From the NCBI GenBank assembly GCA_905181675.1, contig CAJIYZ010000067.1, forward strand, positions 1 through 44,559: a stretch of 44,559 bases of DNA. The letters run 5' to 3'. Position numbers and translations under genes: made by a program. Below are positions 20,127-31,539 of this stretch, in pieces; position 1 is the first letter of the stretch, and every line of letters begins with the position of its first letter. The stretch comes from Bacteroidetes bacterium MED-G20. GTDB taxonomy: Bacteria > Bacteroidota > Bacteroidia > Flavobacteriales_D > Parvicellaceae. The notes beneath the pieces are model-generated. The model ran no database searches. It was given only the letters and a program-made list of their open reading frames with translations, and was not told the DNA's origin.

Positions 20127-21551
20127 TTAATCTATATAGCTTAGTTTTAACATATTTGTTTTCCCATTTTCACCTAACGGTATACTGGCAGTATTTATAA
20201 TTAAATCTCCACTTTCTGCATGCCCTTGTGTTTTTAGTAGGTGTTTTATATCTGCAATTGTATGGTCTGTACTAATTGTTTTATTATAATAAAAAGAGCT
20301 AACTCCCCAAACTAGAGACAATGTGCTAAGTAGTTTTTTATTACTGGAAAATACAAATATTTCAGATTTTGGTCTCTGACTAGAAATCTTGTAAGCAGTA
20401 TATCCAGAATGTGTCATTGTGATAATAGCTTTTGCTTCAACTCTCTGAGCTAATCTGCAGACATTAAAACATATAGAATCTGTGATAAATCGTTCGTTAT
20501 TCTTTTTAGGAAGAGTTTCTTTAACATAAATATTGTCAAAATTATTTTCTACTTCGTTTATAATTCTAGACATTATTTTAATAACCTCAATCGGATGTTT
20601 TCCAACAGATGTTTCTCCGCTAAGCATGACAGCATCTGCTCCATCCATAACTGCATTTGCAACATCGTTAACTTCAGCCCTATTAGGTGTAATATTGTCC
20701 ATCATACTTTCCATCATTTGGGTCGCGATAATAACTGGTTTTGCCAAGTCTTGCGCCATGGAAACAATCTTTTTTTGAATTAAAGGAACTGATTCAAGAG
20801 GAATTTCCACTCCCAAATCTCCCCTTGCAACCATCACTGCATCTGTCTCTACCAATATCCCATGAAGGTCATTTACTGCTTCTGGTTTTTCAATTTTCGC
20901 AATTATCTTTGCATTTCCGTTATGACTATTAATTAAATGTCTAAGTTCTATAACTTCCCTTGCTGATCGTACAAATGAAAATCCAATCCAGTCTACTTCT
21001 TGCTCTAAAGCTACTACCAAATCAGCTTTGTCTTTTGCAGTCAAACTTGAAATATTAATATTTGTATCGGGCAAATTGAGACCTTTTTTAGAAAATAATA
21101 AACCACCTGCAACTACCTTAGTAATTACTGTGTCTATTAAATTGGTTTCAACAATCTCTAAATGTATTTTTCCGTCATCTAAAAGTACTTTTTCCCCTTT
21201 TTTTACGTCTTCAGGAATTCTTTCAATAAATATTTGAGCGGATTTTTTTAAATCTCTTTTTTCAAGAGTAGTTAAAATAAATTCTTGACCATCTTCTAAT
21301 AAAAGACCTTCTTCGGGCATGTCGCCTATTCTTATTTTTGGACCCTGAAGATCAGCTAAAATTGCAGAATGGGTACCTAACTGCTCATCAACCGTTCTGA
21401 TTTTTTTAATTGCATCAATATGGTCTTGGTGAGTACCATGCGAAAAGTTAACTCTAAAGACATTAACCCCTTCCTTAATCATTGATTTTAATACTTTTTC
21501 GCTTGATGTTGAGGGTCCAACAGTTGCTACAATTTTTGTTCTTTTACTCAT
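20127..21551 (-). CDS. pyk: Pyruvate kinase
   Basis: TKIVATVGPSTSSEKVL, NFSHGTHQDH, DLQGPKIRIG, AKIEKPEAV, MVARGDLGVEIP, DAVMLSGETSVGKHP. Confidence 0.97.
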   Translation of the reverse strand: MSKRTKIVATVGPSTSSEKVLKSMIKEGVNVFRVNFSHGTHQDHIDAIKKIRTVDEQLGTHSAILADLQGPKIRIGDMPEEGLLLEDGQEFILTTLEKRDLKKSAQIFIERIPEDVKKGEKVLLDDGKIHLEIVETNLIDTVITKVVAGGLLFSKKGLNLPDTNINISSLTAKDKADLVVALEQEVDWIGFSFVRSAREVIELRHLINSHNGNAKIIAKIEKPEAVNDLHGILVETDAVMVARGDLGVEIPLESVPLIQKKIVSMAQDLAKPVIIATQMMESMMDNITPNRAEVNDVANAVMDGADAVMLSGETSVGKHPIEVIKIMSRIINEVENNFDNIYVKETLPKKNNERFITDSICFNVCRLAQRVEAKAIITMTHSGYTAYKISSQRPKSEIFVFSSNKKLLSTLSLVWGVSSFYYNKTISTDHTIADIKHLLKTQGHAESGDLIINTASIPLGENGKTNMLKLSYID

Positions 21552-21552
21552 T

Positions 21553-21968
21553 TTAAAAAATTAGATTTTCTTTTGATTTTAATTGTTCTACTACGACAGA
21601 ATGTGCTGTTAATATAAATGGAATTTTCCTAAGTTTCTTTAAATAATAGTCGTAAGATTTTTTTTCATCAGATTTTACCATTAAAAAAAAATCAATATGA
21701 GACTTCTCAGGTATCAACCAGTTGCGCTCGCATTTATTGCCAATTAAATAATATTCATTTGAATTGACATTATTTATATACGAAAACATTGGAAAACTTG
21801 CATCAGGTTTAGATTTCTTGTTGAAAATTAATTCAATATCCTTGCCAGATTTAGATAGGTTTAAATCTAAGGAGCTGTTTACAGCCCAACAAAGACGATA
21901 GTCTTTTTCATGGCAACAAATACCAAGTAGACTAAAATCGTACTCATATTCCTCATCTAAAAGATGTT

Positions 21969-21972
<4 letters not shown>
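21553..21972 (-). CDS. IPExxxVDY family protein
   Basis: IPEKSHIDFFLMV motif; sits directly upstream of pyk. Confidence 0.75.
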
Positions 21973-23390
<1,418 letters not shown>

Positions 23391-23395
23391 TTTTT

Positions 23396-23578
23396 TTAAT
23401 CTTTATTGTCAGATTCTTCTTCGCTTTTAGTACCATCTTTAAATTCTTTAATTCCTTTGCCTAATCCTCGCATAAGTTCAGGAATTTTTTTACCTCCAAA
23501 GAGTAATAAAACTACTGCAAGAATTAATATAATTCCAGGAACTCCAAATTTATTTATAAATAAGAAAATTATGTTCAT
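23396..23578 (-). CDS. tatA: Twin-arginine translocase subunit TatA/TatE
   Basis: [42 protein letters not shown]. Confidence 0.92.
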   Translation of the reverse strand: MNIIFLFINKFGVPGIILILAVVLLLFGGKKIPELMRGLGKGIKEFKDGTKSEEESDNKD

Positions 23579-23616
23579 ATTAATTTTATTTGAATCAAAT
23601 TTACGAAATGTTTTTG

Positions 23617-24048
23617 TTAAAATCTAAAGCCAACTACAGCCGAAACACATCCTTTTAATTCTACAGGTTCATTAATAGTGTCAGTTAAATTATTTTCAGC
23701 TGCTATTAGAGAAATTATAAGTTGTTGAGTTGCACTCACCTTAAAATCAAAAAACACACTCCCATCACTATGGTTGTCATAAAGAAGTTGTCTTCTAGTA
23801 TTCCTGACAGTTAGATGTAAATTACCCATAGTTGAATCAGAACATGTTGAAATTCTGTAATCTTGATTTTCATAAAAAGTAGCTAAAAACTGGTACTTTT
23901 CGCCAGGTGATAATTCTGAACCACTAGCTTGTCCAGTATGCATATATTCCTCACCAATAGTCTTATTACATTGCTTGGAAAAGCTTTTGCACTGAGCGCT
24001 AAAATTCAGACAAAAAATTGCAAACGAGAAAAAGAATATATATCTCAT
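23617..24048 (-). CDS. Secreted hypothetical protein
   Basis: Signal peptide then Cys-containing beta-rich sequence. Confidence 0.6.
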   Translation of the reverse strand: MRYIFFFSFAIFCLNFSAQCKSFSKQCNKTIGEEYMHTGQASGSELSPGEKYQFLATFYENQDYRISTCSDSTMGNLHLTVRNTRRQLLYDNHSDGSVFFDFKVSATQQLIISLIAAENNLTDTINEPVELKGCVSAVVGFRF

Positions 24049-24268
24049 AAAAAAATCTATAATTCAAAATTAAGGTTAAAATTTAATAATCTGCTATTTT
24101 TTTTGATTTTACTTGTTGTTTTAGCTTTATTATGATTTTTTATCCCCATTTAAAATACTCTAAAAAGGGTATTGATAATCATCTTTTTTTATCATTCAAA
24201 AAAATACCTTTAATCAGATGTTAAATCTTTGAAATAGAATATTACATTCGCGCCTTTAAAATTATTAA

Positions 24269-24541
24269 ATGGGGTTATCGCTTTCAATTTCTTATGGTAT
24301 ATGTTGTATTTTATTTCTGATTTTATTCTCAAAAATAACAGGTAAATTATTTAACTCTTTTAAATCCTACGCATACGCTTTAACCTATACTAGTTTATTA
24401 GTTAAAATAATAGTAATTGGCACTTTCACTGTCCTTATTAAAGGCCAGTTAGAACATAAAATATTATACGGAATGTTATTACTAATTGGTATAATGTATT
24501 CTACGGTAGAGCTAATTTTAAACTTTAGAGAAAAAAAGTAG
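24269..24541 (+). CDS. Small membrane protein, hypothetical
   Basis: 90-aa ORF with three predicted TM segments. Confidence 0.55.
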   Translation: MGLSLSISYGICCILFLILFSKITGKLFNSFKSYAYALTYTSLLVKIIVIGTFTVLIKGQLEHKILYGMLLLIGIMYSTVELILNFREKK

Positions 24542-24550
24542 AGCTAATTT

Positions 24551-27289
24551 TTAATGTGCTATAAGCCAATTCTCACCACTGCCAATTTCAACTTCTAAAG
24601 GAACATTAAATTTAACTGCATTCATCATTTCTATTTTAACAAGTTTTTTCAATTCTTTTTCCTCGTCCCTTACCATATCTAGGACTAATTCATCGTGAAC
24701 TTGAAGTAGCAACTTTGATTCCATTTTATCAGCCAAAATCTTTTTATGAATGTTTACCATTGCTAATTTTATAATATCTGCTGCACTTCCCTGAATGGGG
24801 GCATTAATTGCATTTCTCTCATCAAAGCCTCTCATTGTTGCATTGCCACTACTTATATTTGGCAAAAAACGTTTTCTTTTAAAAATAGTTTCTACATATC
24901 CCTTCTCTTTAGCAAATGAAATTGTAGAGTCCATGTACTCTTTTATTTTTGGAAATTCTAAAAAGTAATTATCAATAATTTCCTTTGCTTCAGTTCTTTT
25001 AATACTGAGTCTTTGTGACAGTCCAAATGCAGAAATCCCATAAATAATTCCAAAATTTACCATTTTAGCTTTGCTTCTCATTTCTCTTGAAACTTCATCT
25101 AAACTTACATGGAAAATTTTTGAGGCAGTTTCTGTATGAATATCTCTTCCAATAGTAAATGCATTGATCATAGATTCGTCTTTGCTTAGTCCTGCAATAA
25201 TTCTTAGCTCAATTTGGGAATAATCTGCACAAAGTAAAAGATGTTGACTATCTGAGGAACAAAATGCTTTTCTTATTTCTTTTCCAAGTTCAGTTCTAAT
25301 GGGAATATTTTGAAGATTTGGCTTGTTAGAACTTAACCTTCCAGTAGAAGTAACAGCTTGCATATAATTCGTGTGAATTTTATTGGTTACTGGAGAAATT
25401 AATTTTGGAAGGGCATCTACATAAGTAGAAAGTAGTTTTTTTCTTGTTCTGTAGTTTAAAATATCCGCTATTATAGGATGTGTTCCGTTAAGTTTATTAA
25501 GAGTCGCCTCATCAGTTTTATACTGTCCAGTTTTGGTTTTTTTTGCTTTTTCGTCAAGATTTAATTTGCCAAAAATCACTTCTCCAAGTTGCTTTGGAGA
25601 GTCAATATTAAATTCAGCTTCGCTAAGTTGAAAAATAGATTTTTTCAAGTCTGTTAAGCTAATATTAAGCTCTTTGGAGAAATTGCTTAAAGATTCTGTA
25701 TTTATTTTAATTCCTTCCCTCTCCATGTCGTGAAGCACCCTCAAAAGGGGGATTTCAATATTGTAAAAGAGATCTTCTAAGCCAAGGGTTTTTAATTCTT
25801 TACTAAAGTTTAAATAGAGTTGAAAAGTTAAATCTGCATCTTCTGCTGCGTAATTTTTAAGAACACCAAGTTCCACATCTTCCATTTTTGTTGATGGCTT
25901 TGTTTTACTGCCAATCAGAGATTCTATGGGAATTGGATCATAATTTAGTATAGCTCTCGATAGCTGGTCTAGGTTATGTCTCTTTTCGGGGTCAATTAAG
26001 TAATGAGCTATCATTGTATCAAAACAAACTTCATTCATTTGAATTCCATACTTAAAAAGAATTCCATAATCATACTTTAAATTATGGGCAATTTTCATTG
26101 TTTTCGATCTAAAAAATTCTTTGTATAATTCTACTAGTGTTTCATCATTTGAAACATCACAGTAATAAGCAATATTTTTACTGTAAGAAAATGAAATACC
26201 TAGTAATTTTGCTTGATCGATCTCTAAGGACGTAGTTTCAGTGTCAAAAGCTACTGCCTCTTTAGAAGATAAATGGTTTACAAAATTTAAATGTTCTTCT
26301 CTTGACTTAATTAGTTTGTAGTCTGGATTTACAGAATTAAAATCCAGAAAATTTGTGGAAGATTCTGGTTCACCTTCGTTGGATGCAAATAAATCCATTT
26401 GCTTTTCTTGATAAATTGGCTTACCAAGAATTCTTTTTCCTAATTGGTTAAATTCTAGCTCTTTAAGAATATCTGTTAAAGGCTTTTCATCAATTTTCTT
26501 TCTTTTATAACTAGACTCAATAAATTCCACAGGACAGTCAAGTATAATAGTTGCTAGTTGTTTAGAAATCAAACCTTGATCTGCGAAATTTTCCACATTT
26601 TCTTTTTGTTTCCCTTTTAAATCCCCTGTGTTAGCTAATAGATTTTCGACACTACCATAAATGCCAATTAGTTTTTTTGCAGTTTTTTCTCCAATACCGG
26701 GAATACCGGGAATATTATCCACAGCATCTCCCCAAAGTCCTAAAATATCTATTACTTGTTCTGGGCGTTCCACTTCAAATTTCTCACATACTTCCTTAGG
26801 CCCAAGTATTTCACTTGGGTTTCCACTTCTTCCAGGCTTATAAATAAATATATTTTCACTTACCAATTGTCCAAAATCTTTGTCTGGGGTCATCATGAAT
26901 ACCTTAAATCCCTTTTTTTCGGCTTGTTTAGATAGTGTCCCAATTAAATCATCTGCTTCAAAACCAGAGACCATTTCTACTTGAATATTCATCGCTTTCA
27001 ATATTTCAAAGATATAAGGAATTGATTTCCTTATATCTTCGGGCATCTCCTGTCTATTTGCTTTGTAATCTGTGAAAATCTCCTCTCTATTAGACCCCCC
27101 AGGAGGATCAAAAACAACTGCCAAATGGGTAGGTTCATGATTGTTTATTACTTCTAATAAGCTATTACAGAACCCGAATATCGCAGAAGTGTTCAACCCC
27201 TTAGAGTTTATTCTAGGATTATTAATGAATGCAAAATGAGCTCTATATATTAAAGCATATGCATCCAATAAAAAAAGTTTTTTCTCCAT
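24551..27289 (-). CDS. polA: DNA polymerase I (5' nuclease, 3'-5' exonuclease, polymerase)
   Basis: LLDAYALIYRAHFAF, AVAFDTETTSL with NLKYDYGIL (exonuclease motifs retained), TGRLSSNKPNLQNIPIRTELG, DYSQIELRI, QVHDELVLD. Confidence 0.97.
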   Translation of the reverse strand: MEKKLFLLDAYALIYRAHFAFINNPRINSKGLNTSAIFGFCNSLLEVINNHEPTHLAVVFDPPGGSNREEIFTDYKANRQEMPEDIRKSIPYIFEILKAMNIQVEMVSGFEADDLIGTLSKQAEKKGFKVFMMTPDKDFGQLVSENIFIYKPGRSGNPSEILGPKEVCEKFEVERPEQVIDILGLWGDAVDNIPGIPGIGEKTAKKLIGIYGSVENLLANTGDLKGKQKENVENFADQGLISKQLATIILDCPVEFIESSYKRKKIDEKPLTDILKELEFNQLGKRILGKPIYQEKQMDLFASNEGEPESSTNFLDFNSVNPDYKLIKSREEHLNFVNHLSSKEAVAFDTETTSLEIDQAKLLGISFSYSKNIAYYCDVSNDETLVELYKEFFRSKTMKIAHNLKYDYGILFKYGIQMNEVCFDTMIAHYLIDPEKRHNLDQLSRAILNYDPIPIESLIGSKTKPSTKMEDVELGVLKNYAAEDADLTFQLYLNFSKELKTLGLEDLFYNIEIPLLRVLHDMEREGIKINTESLSNFSKELNISLTDLKKSIFQLSEAEFNIDSPKQLGEVIFGKLNLDEKAKKTKTGQYKTDEATLNKLNGTHPIIADILNYRTRKKLLSTYVDALPKLISPVTNKIHTNYMQAVTSTGRLSSNKPNLQNIPIRTELGKEIRKAFCSSDSQHLLLCADYSQIELRIIAGLSKDESMINAFTIGRDIHTETASKIFHVSLDEVSREMRSKAKMVNFGIIYGISAFGLSQRLSIKRTEAKEIIDNYFLEFPKIKEYMDSTISFAKEKGYVETIFKRKRFLPNISSGNATMRGFDERNAINAPIQGSAADIIKLAMVNIHKKILADKMESKLLLQVHDELVLDMVRDEEKELKKLVKIEMMNAVKFNVPLEVEIGSGENWLIAH

Positions 27290-28306
27290 TTAATTATTGT
27301 ATAAGTAGGTTAAAACAGTTTGCCCAACAGCTTTTAAAGTTTTTCGGTCAATAATATCCATATTATCTTGGTGAGTATGGTGAAACTTACCAAAATCAAA
27401 TCTATTTGTAAAGGGGCTTAAATCATAATGTATTATATCCAAAGTTGGGATTTGAGTTAGCTCATTGATGTAAGTGTGATCGTCTGTTAAAGGAGGAGCA
27501 ATTTTGTTTTTAAAGAAACTTCCATAGCCTAGATATTGCCCTAGTTTCCAAACCTTATTAAGGTGGTAGCCAGCGTACATCCTAGAGATTTCTTCTTTTG
27601 GAAATACAGCATTTTTTGCCCCCACCATGTCTAATAACATGCCAAATATTGGTTTTTGATAATCTTTTGGAAGGTTATAGCCCCAATATTGAGATCCTAA
27701 ACACCAAGTATCGTTCATAGATTGCAAATCTGAAAAACTCGAGTTATAATTTGGCGCGCCATAATCTTCTACATCAAATAAAATAATTTCCAATCCAATT
27801 TTCAAGCTGTCTTTTTGAATTATTCTTGCTATTTCAAGTAAAACACCCACGCCGCTTGCACCATCATTAGCTCCGATTATAGGAAGGTTAATATTTTGAG
27901 TATCTCTGTCTGCAAAAGGTCTTGTATCCCAGTGCGCACACAGCATTATTTTTTTTGGAGAGTCCTTATTGAAATTCCCAATAATATTTCTTACAGGTAG
28001 TTTCGCGCCATTAAAGGCAGTAACCTCGCCAATTTGCTGGGTAACTTCAAAGCCCAAAGAAGCCAATTTAATTGAAAGCCAATTGCCACATTTTACGTGG
28101 TTAGAGGTGTTGGGGACCCGTGGTCCAAAGTCCACTTGTTTTTCAATGAATTTATAGGCACTGTCTGGGTTAAAGACTCCGGCTTCAAGCCATTTTTCAA
28201 CTTTCTTTTCAGCTTTCTTTTCAGGCTTTTCAGGGTTGTTTTCACAGCTCATCACTGCTAGAAATACTATCAATAAAAGAAAAATCTTTTGGATTAAAAC
28301 CACCAT
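27290..28306 (-). CDS. M28 family peptidase / glutaminyl-peptide cyclotransferase-like lipoprotein
   Basis: Lipobox VMSC; CAHWDTRPFADRD, GANDGASGVGVLLEIA, FDVEDYG. Confidence 0.87.
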   Translation of the reverse strand: MVVLIQKIFLLLIVFLAVMSCENNPEKPEKKAEKKVEKWLEAGVFNPDSAYKFIEKQVDFGPRVPNTSNHVKCGNWLSIKLASLGFEVTQQIGEVTAFNGAKLPVRNIIGNFNKDSPKKIMLCAHWDTRPFADRDTQNINLPIIGANDGASGVGVLLEIARIIQKDSLKIGLEIILFDVEDYGAPNYNSSFSDLQSMNDTWCLGSQYWGYNLPKDYQKPIFGMLLDMVGAKNAVFPKEEISRMYAGYHLNKVWKLGQYLGYGSFFKNKIAPPLTDDHTYINELTQIPTLDIIHYDLSPFTNRFDFGKFHHTHQDNMDIIDRKTLKAVGQTVLTYLYNN

Positions 28307-28407
28307 TTAATAATTATAAATATTCTTTAGCTAAAATAACCAAGTTCATGATAAAACACCCTTAAATTCAATTTATTGTTATTTATAATTATAATATCAA
28401 TTAGAAC

Positions 28408-28415
28408 TATATTTG
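28408..28415 (+). promoter_or_regulatory. Candidate -7 element TATATTTG (TAnnTTTG)
   Basis: Exact match to the Bacteroidota -7 consensus, 7 nt before ATG 28423; no convincing -33 element. Confidence 0.3.
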
Positions 28416-28422
28416 TTAGTAG

Positions 28423-29937
28423 ATGAAGCTTTATTCAAAAAAACAACGCTGGAAAAAAATATTACTATTAGCTGGTATTTTGATAATAGGTGTAATATTT
28501 GGAATGACTTCTATTTTAGTGTCTAATGTTAAAGAATCAGAGTTAGAAAAAATCCATTTTTGGAGTGAAGCAGTTAAAAAGAAAGCAGAGTTGGTTAGAC
28601 TAACCAATATTGCTTTTCAGGAGTTGTCACAAAACGAAACAAATAATGTTTATTTGTGGGCTAGAGCAACCAAAGAATTTCAAAAGTCTTTAAATGATTT
28701 TGGACTTGCCTTAGAGATCATCCAGAATAACGATAATATTCCTCTTATACTTACAGACAAAAAAGGCCTATATATATCGCACAAAAACATTGATTTCTTA
28801 GATAAAATCACTAAAGATCAACGACAATATATTTCAGATTCAATTACTTTAAAATGGGCATTTCAAAACACCCCTGTTGAGTTTAATTATTACCAAAATA
28901 GAGTTCAAAAAATATATTATTCCAACTCTTCAAAGTATTTTCAACTTCAGTCGCAACGCGACTCATTACTTAATTCATTTTCTATAGAAATAATGAATAA
29001 TATCGCTCAATTACCAGTAGTTTTTTGGAGCCAAAGTGGAGACTCTTTAATTGCTTCAAATGTGATAAATTCAGAAATGAGGAGAGTAGAAATGGATTTA
29101 ATTATTCAAACTATGAATAAAGATAATCTTCCTGTTGAAATAGATCTTGGTAATGATCACCGTGGAGTTATATATTTCAGTAATTCCAATATCTTATTTT
29201 GGTTACAATTATTTCCAATTGTTACGATTCTTATAATTGCTCTTTTTTTACTTGTATCCTACTTATCTTTTAGCTCCTTTAGACGTTCTGAGCAAAATCA
29301 AGTTTGGGCTGGAATGGCAAAAGAAACTGCACACCAGTTAGGAACTCCTTTATCCTCTTTGTATGGCTGGATTACATTACTAAAAGAAAGCGGTCTAGAA
29401 AATTCCGAAGCTCTTACTGAAATGGAAAAAGATATTGAAAGATTGACCGTAGTAAGTGAGCGGTTTTCTAAAATAGGGTCGTCCGTTGTAATTATTAAAA
29501 CTGATTTAGTGATTTTCTTTAATAATTACATTTCTTACATGAAAAAAAGAATACCTAAGTATGTAGAATTAAATATGGAATTAAACAATAAGCCACTTTA
29601 TGCTTCAATAAATGCCCCATTATTTAGTTGGGTAATTGAAAATATTATAAAAAATGCTGCAGACGCAATGCAAGGGGAGGGTAAAATTTATTTGAATATT
29701 GAAAAACAACAAAACAATATTGTTATTAAAGTTAAAGACAACGGAAAGGGAATTCCTTCTTCAATCCAAAAAACAATTTTTCAACCTGGATATACTACTA
29801 AAGAGAGAGGATGGGGACTTGGATTGTCTTTGGCTAAAAGAATTGTCGAAGGTCACCATAATGGTAAAATTTATATTGCGTCCAGCAAAAAGAATATCGA
29901 AACTGTTGTAGAAATTATATTGCCATCTTCAAATTAA
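28423..29937 (+). CDS. Sensor histidine kinase
   Basis: Two TM segments; H-box AKETAHQLGTPLSSLYGW; NIIKNAADAM; DNGKGIP; GWGLGLSLAKRIVEGHHNGKI. Confidence 0.9.
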   Translation: MKLYSKKQRWKKILLLAGILIIGVIFGMTSILVSNVKESELEKIHFWSEAVKKKAELVRLTNIAFQELSQNETNNVYLWARATKEFQKSLNDFGLALEIIQNNDNIPLILTDKKGLYISHKNIDFLDKITKDQRQYISDSITLKWAFQNTPVEFNYYQNRVQKIYYSNSSKYFQLQSQRDSLLNSFSIEIMNNIAQLPVVFWSQSGDSLIASNVINSEMRRVEMDLIIQTMNKDNLPVEIDLGNDHRGVIYFSNSNILFWLQLFPIVTILIIALFLLVSYLSFSSFRRSEQNQVWAGMAKETAHQLGTPLSSLYGWITLLKESGLENSEALTEMEKDIERLTVVSERFSKIGSSVVIIKTDLVIFFNNYISYMKKRIPKYVELNMELNNKPLYASINAPLFSWVIENIIKNAADAMQGEGKIYLNIEKQQNNIVIKVKDNGKGIPSSIQKTIFQPGYTTKERGWGLGLSLAKRIVEGHHNGKIYIASSKKNIETVVEIILPSSN

Positions 29938-30003
29938 TACACGTTGTAATGCATTTGAAGACAATACTTATTACTTTTACTTTTCTTAACAAAAATCATT
30001 CAT

Positions 30004-31539
30004 ATGGACATTAAAAAAATATTAAGCTCTTTAGGTATAGAAGCAGAAAATTCTGGAGCTGCTATAGGTGGGGATTGGCTAAAAACGTCTGGAGATGCAA
30101 TTATTTCTTACTCTCCTGTAGACGGGAAGCAGATTGGCAGTGTTATCTCGGCAACAGAACAAGATTATCAAAACTGTATTAATGCAGGACTAGATGCATT
30201 TTCTGATTGGAGAATGATGCCTGCACCACAAAGAGGGGAAATTGTTAGACAATTTGGCGAGGCGTTAAGGTCTAAAAAAGAAGCACTAGGGGCATTGGTT
30301 TCCTATGAAATGGGAAAGTCTTTTCAGGAAGGTCTAGGAGAAGTTCAAGAGATGATTGACATATGTGATTTTGCTGTTGGCTTGTCAAGGCAATTACATG
30401 GACTAACAATGCACTCAGAAAGACCCCTGCATAGAATGTACGAGCAATACCATCCTTTGGGAATTGTAGGAATCATTTCTGCCTTTAACTTTCCAGTTGC
30501 AGTTTGGGCTTGGAACACTGCCTTGGCTTGGATATGTGGAGATGTTTGTATTTGGAAACCATCTGAAAAAGCTCCTTTATGTGGCGTAGCTTGCCAAAAA
30601 ATAATAGCAGAAGTTTTAGATAAAAACAAACTTCATGGCGGAATATGTACAATTGTTATTGGTGATGCAACAATTGGAAAACTTATGTCTTCCGATAAGA
30701 GAATCCCGTTAATTTCAGCCACTGGATCTACAAGGATGGGTAAATCTGTAGGTGAAGTTGTTGGGAAAAGATTAGGCAAATCGCTTTTAGAATTAGGAGG
30801 GAATAATGCAGTTATTTTAACTCCTAATGCAGATCTTAAAATGGTTATTCCAGCTCTTGTTTTTGGTGCGGTAGGAACTACAGGTCAAAGATGTACTTCT
30901 ACTAGAAGATTAATAATTCATGAAGATATTTACCAAAACGTTAAAACTGCTTTGGTCAACGCTTATAAGCAGCTAAGAATTGGAGACCCATTAGATGAGT
31001 CCAATCATGTTGGACCATTAATAGACCAAGACGCAGTAGATATGTATTTAGATGCTATTAAAGCCGCAAAAGAAGAAGGTGGAAATATTGTAGTTGAAGG
31101 TGGTCAATTAAATGGCTTGGGTTATGAAAGCAATTGCTATGTAAAGCCAGTAATTATTGAAGCAGAAAATAGTTTTAAAATAGTTCAACACGAGACATTT
31201 GCTCCTATTCTCTATTTAATAAAGTATAGTGGAGATGTTAATCAAGCAATAGCCATTCAGAATGATGTCCCTCAGGGTTTATCATCTGCAATCATGACAA
31301 GCGATATGAGGGAACAAGAAACATTTTTGTCTCACCAAGGTTCAGATTGCGGAATTGCAAATGTTAATATTGGAACTTCAGGTGCTGAAATTGGCGGAGC
31401 ATTTGGTGGGGAAAAAGATACTGGCGGCGGAAGAGAATCTGGTTCAGATGCTTGGAAAATATATATGAGAAGACAAACCAATACTATCAATTGGGGAACC
31501 TCATTGCCATTGGCACAAGGAATTAAATTTGAGCTTTAG
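30004..31539 (+). CDS. Aldehyde dehydrogenase, ALDH7/AmaB-like
   Basis: IISAFNFPVAVWAWNTALAWICGDVCIWKPSEKAPL, LLELGGNNAVIL, GAVGTTGQRCTSTRRL. Confidence 0.92.
   Translation: MDIKKILSSLGIEAENSGAAIGGDWLKTSGDAIISYSPVDGKQIGSVISATEQDYQNCINAGLDAFSDWRMMPAPQRGEIVRQFGEALRSKKEALGALVSYEMGKSFQEGLGEVQEMIDICDFAVGLSRQLHGLTMHSERPLHRMYEQYHPLGIVGIISAFNFPVAVWAWNTALAWICGDVCIWKPSEKAPLCGVACQKIIAEVLDKNKLHGGICTIVIGDATIGKLMSSDKRIPLISATGSTRMGKSVGEVVGKRLGKSLLELGGNNAVILTPNADLKMVIPALVFGAVGTTGQRCTSTRRLIIHEDIYQNVKTALVNAYKQLRIGDPLDESNHVGPLIDQDAVDMYLDAIKAAKEEGGNIVVEGGQLNGLGYESNCYVKPVIIEAENSFKIVQHETFAPILYLIKYSGDVNQAIAIQNDVPQGLSSAIMTSDMREQETFLSHQGSDCGIANVNIGTSGAEIGGAFGGEKDTGGGRESGSDAWKIYMRRQTNTINWGTSLPLAQGIKFEL

Noticed and set aside
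20533-21237. Four plus-strand ORFs antisense to pyk
   Set aside because: All lie opposite conserved pyruvate kinase motifs and have no recognisable domains.
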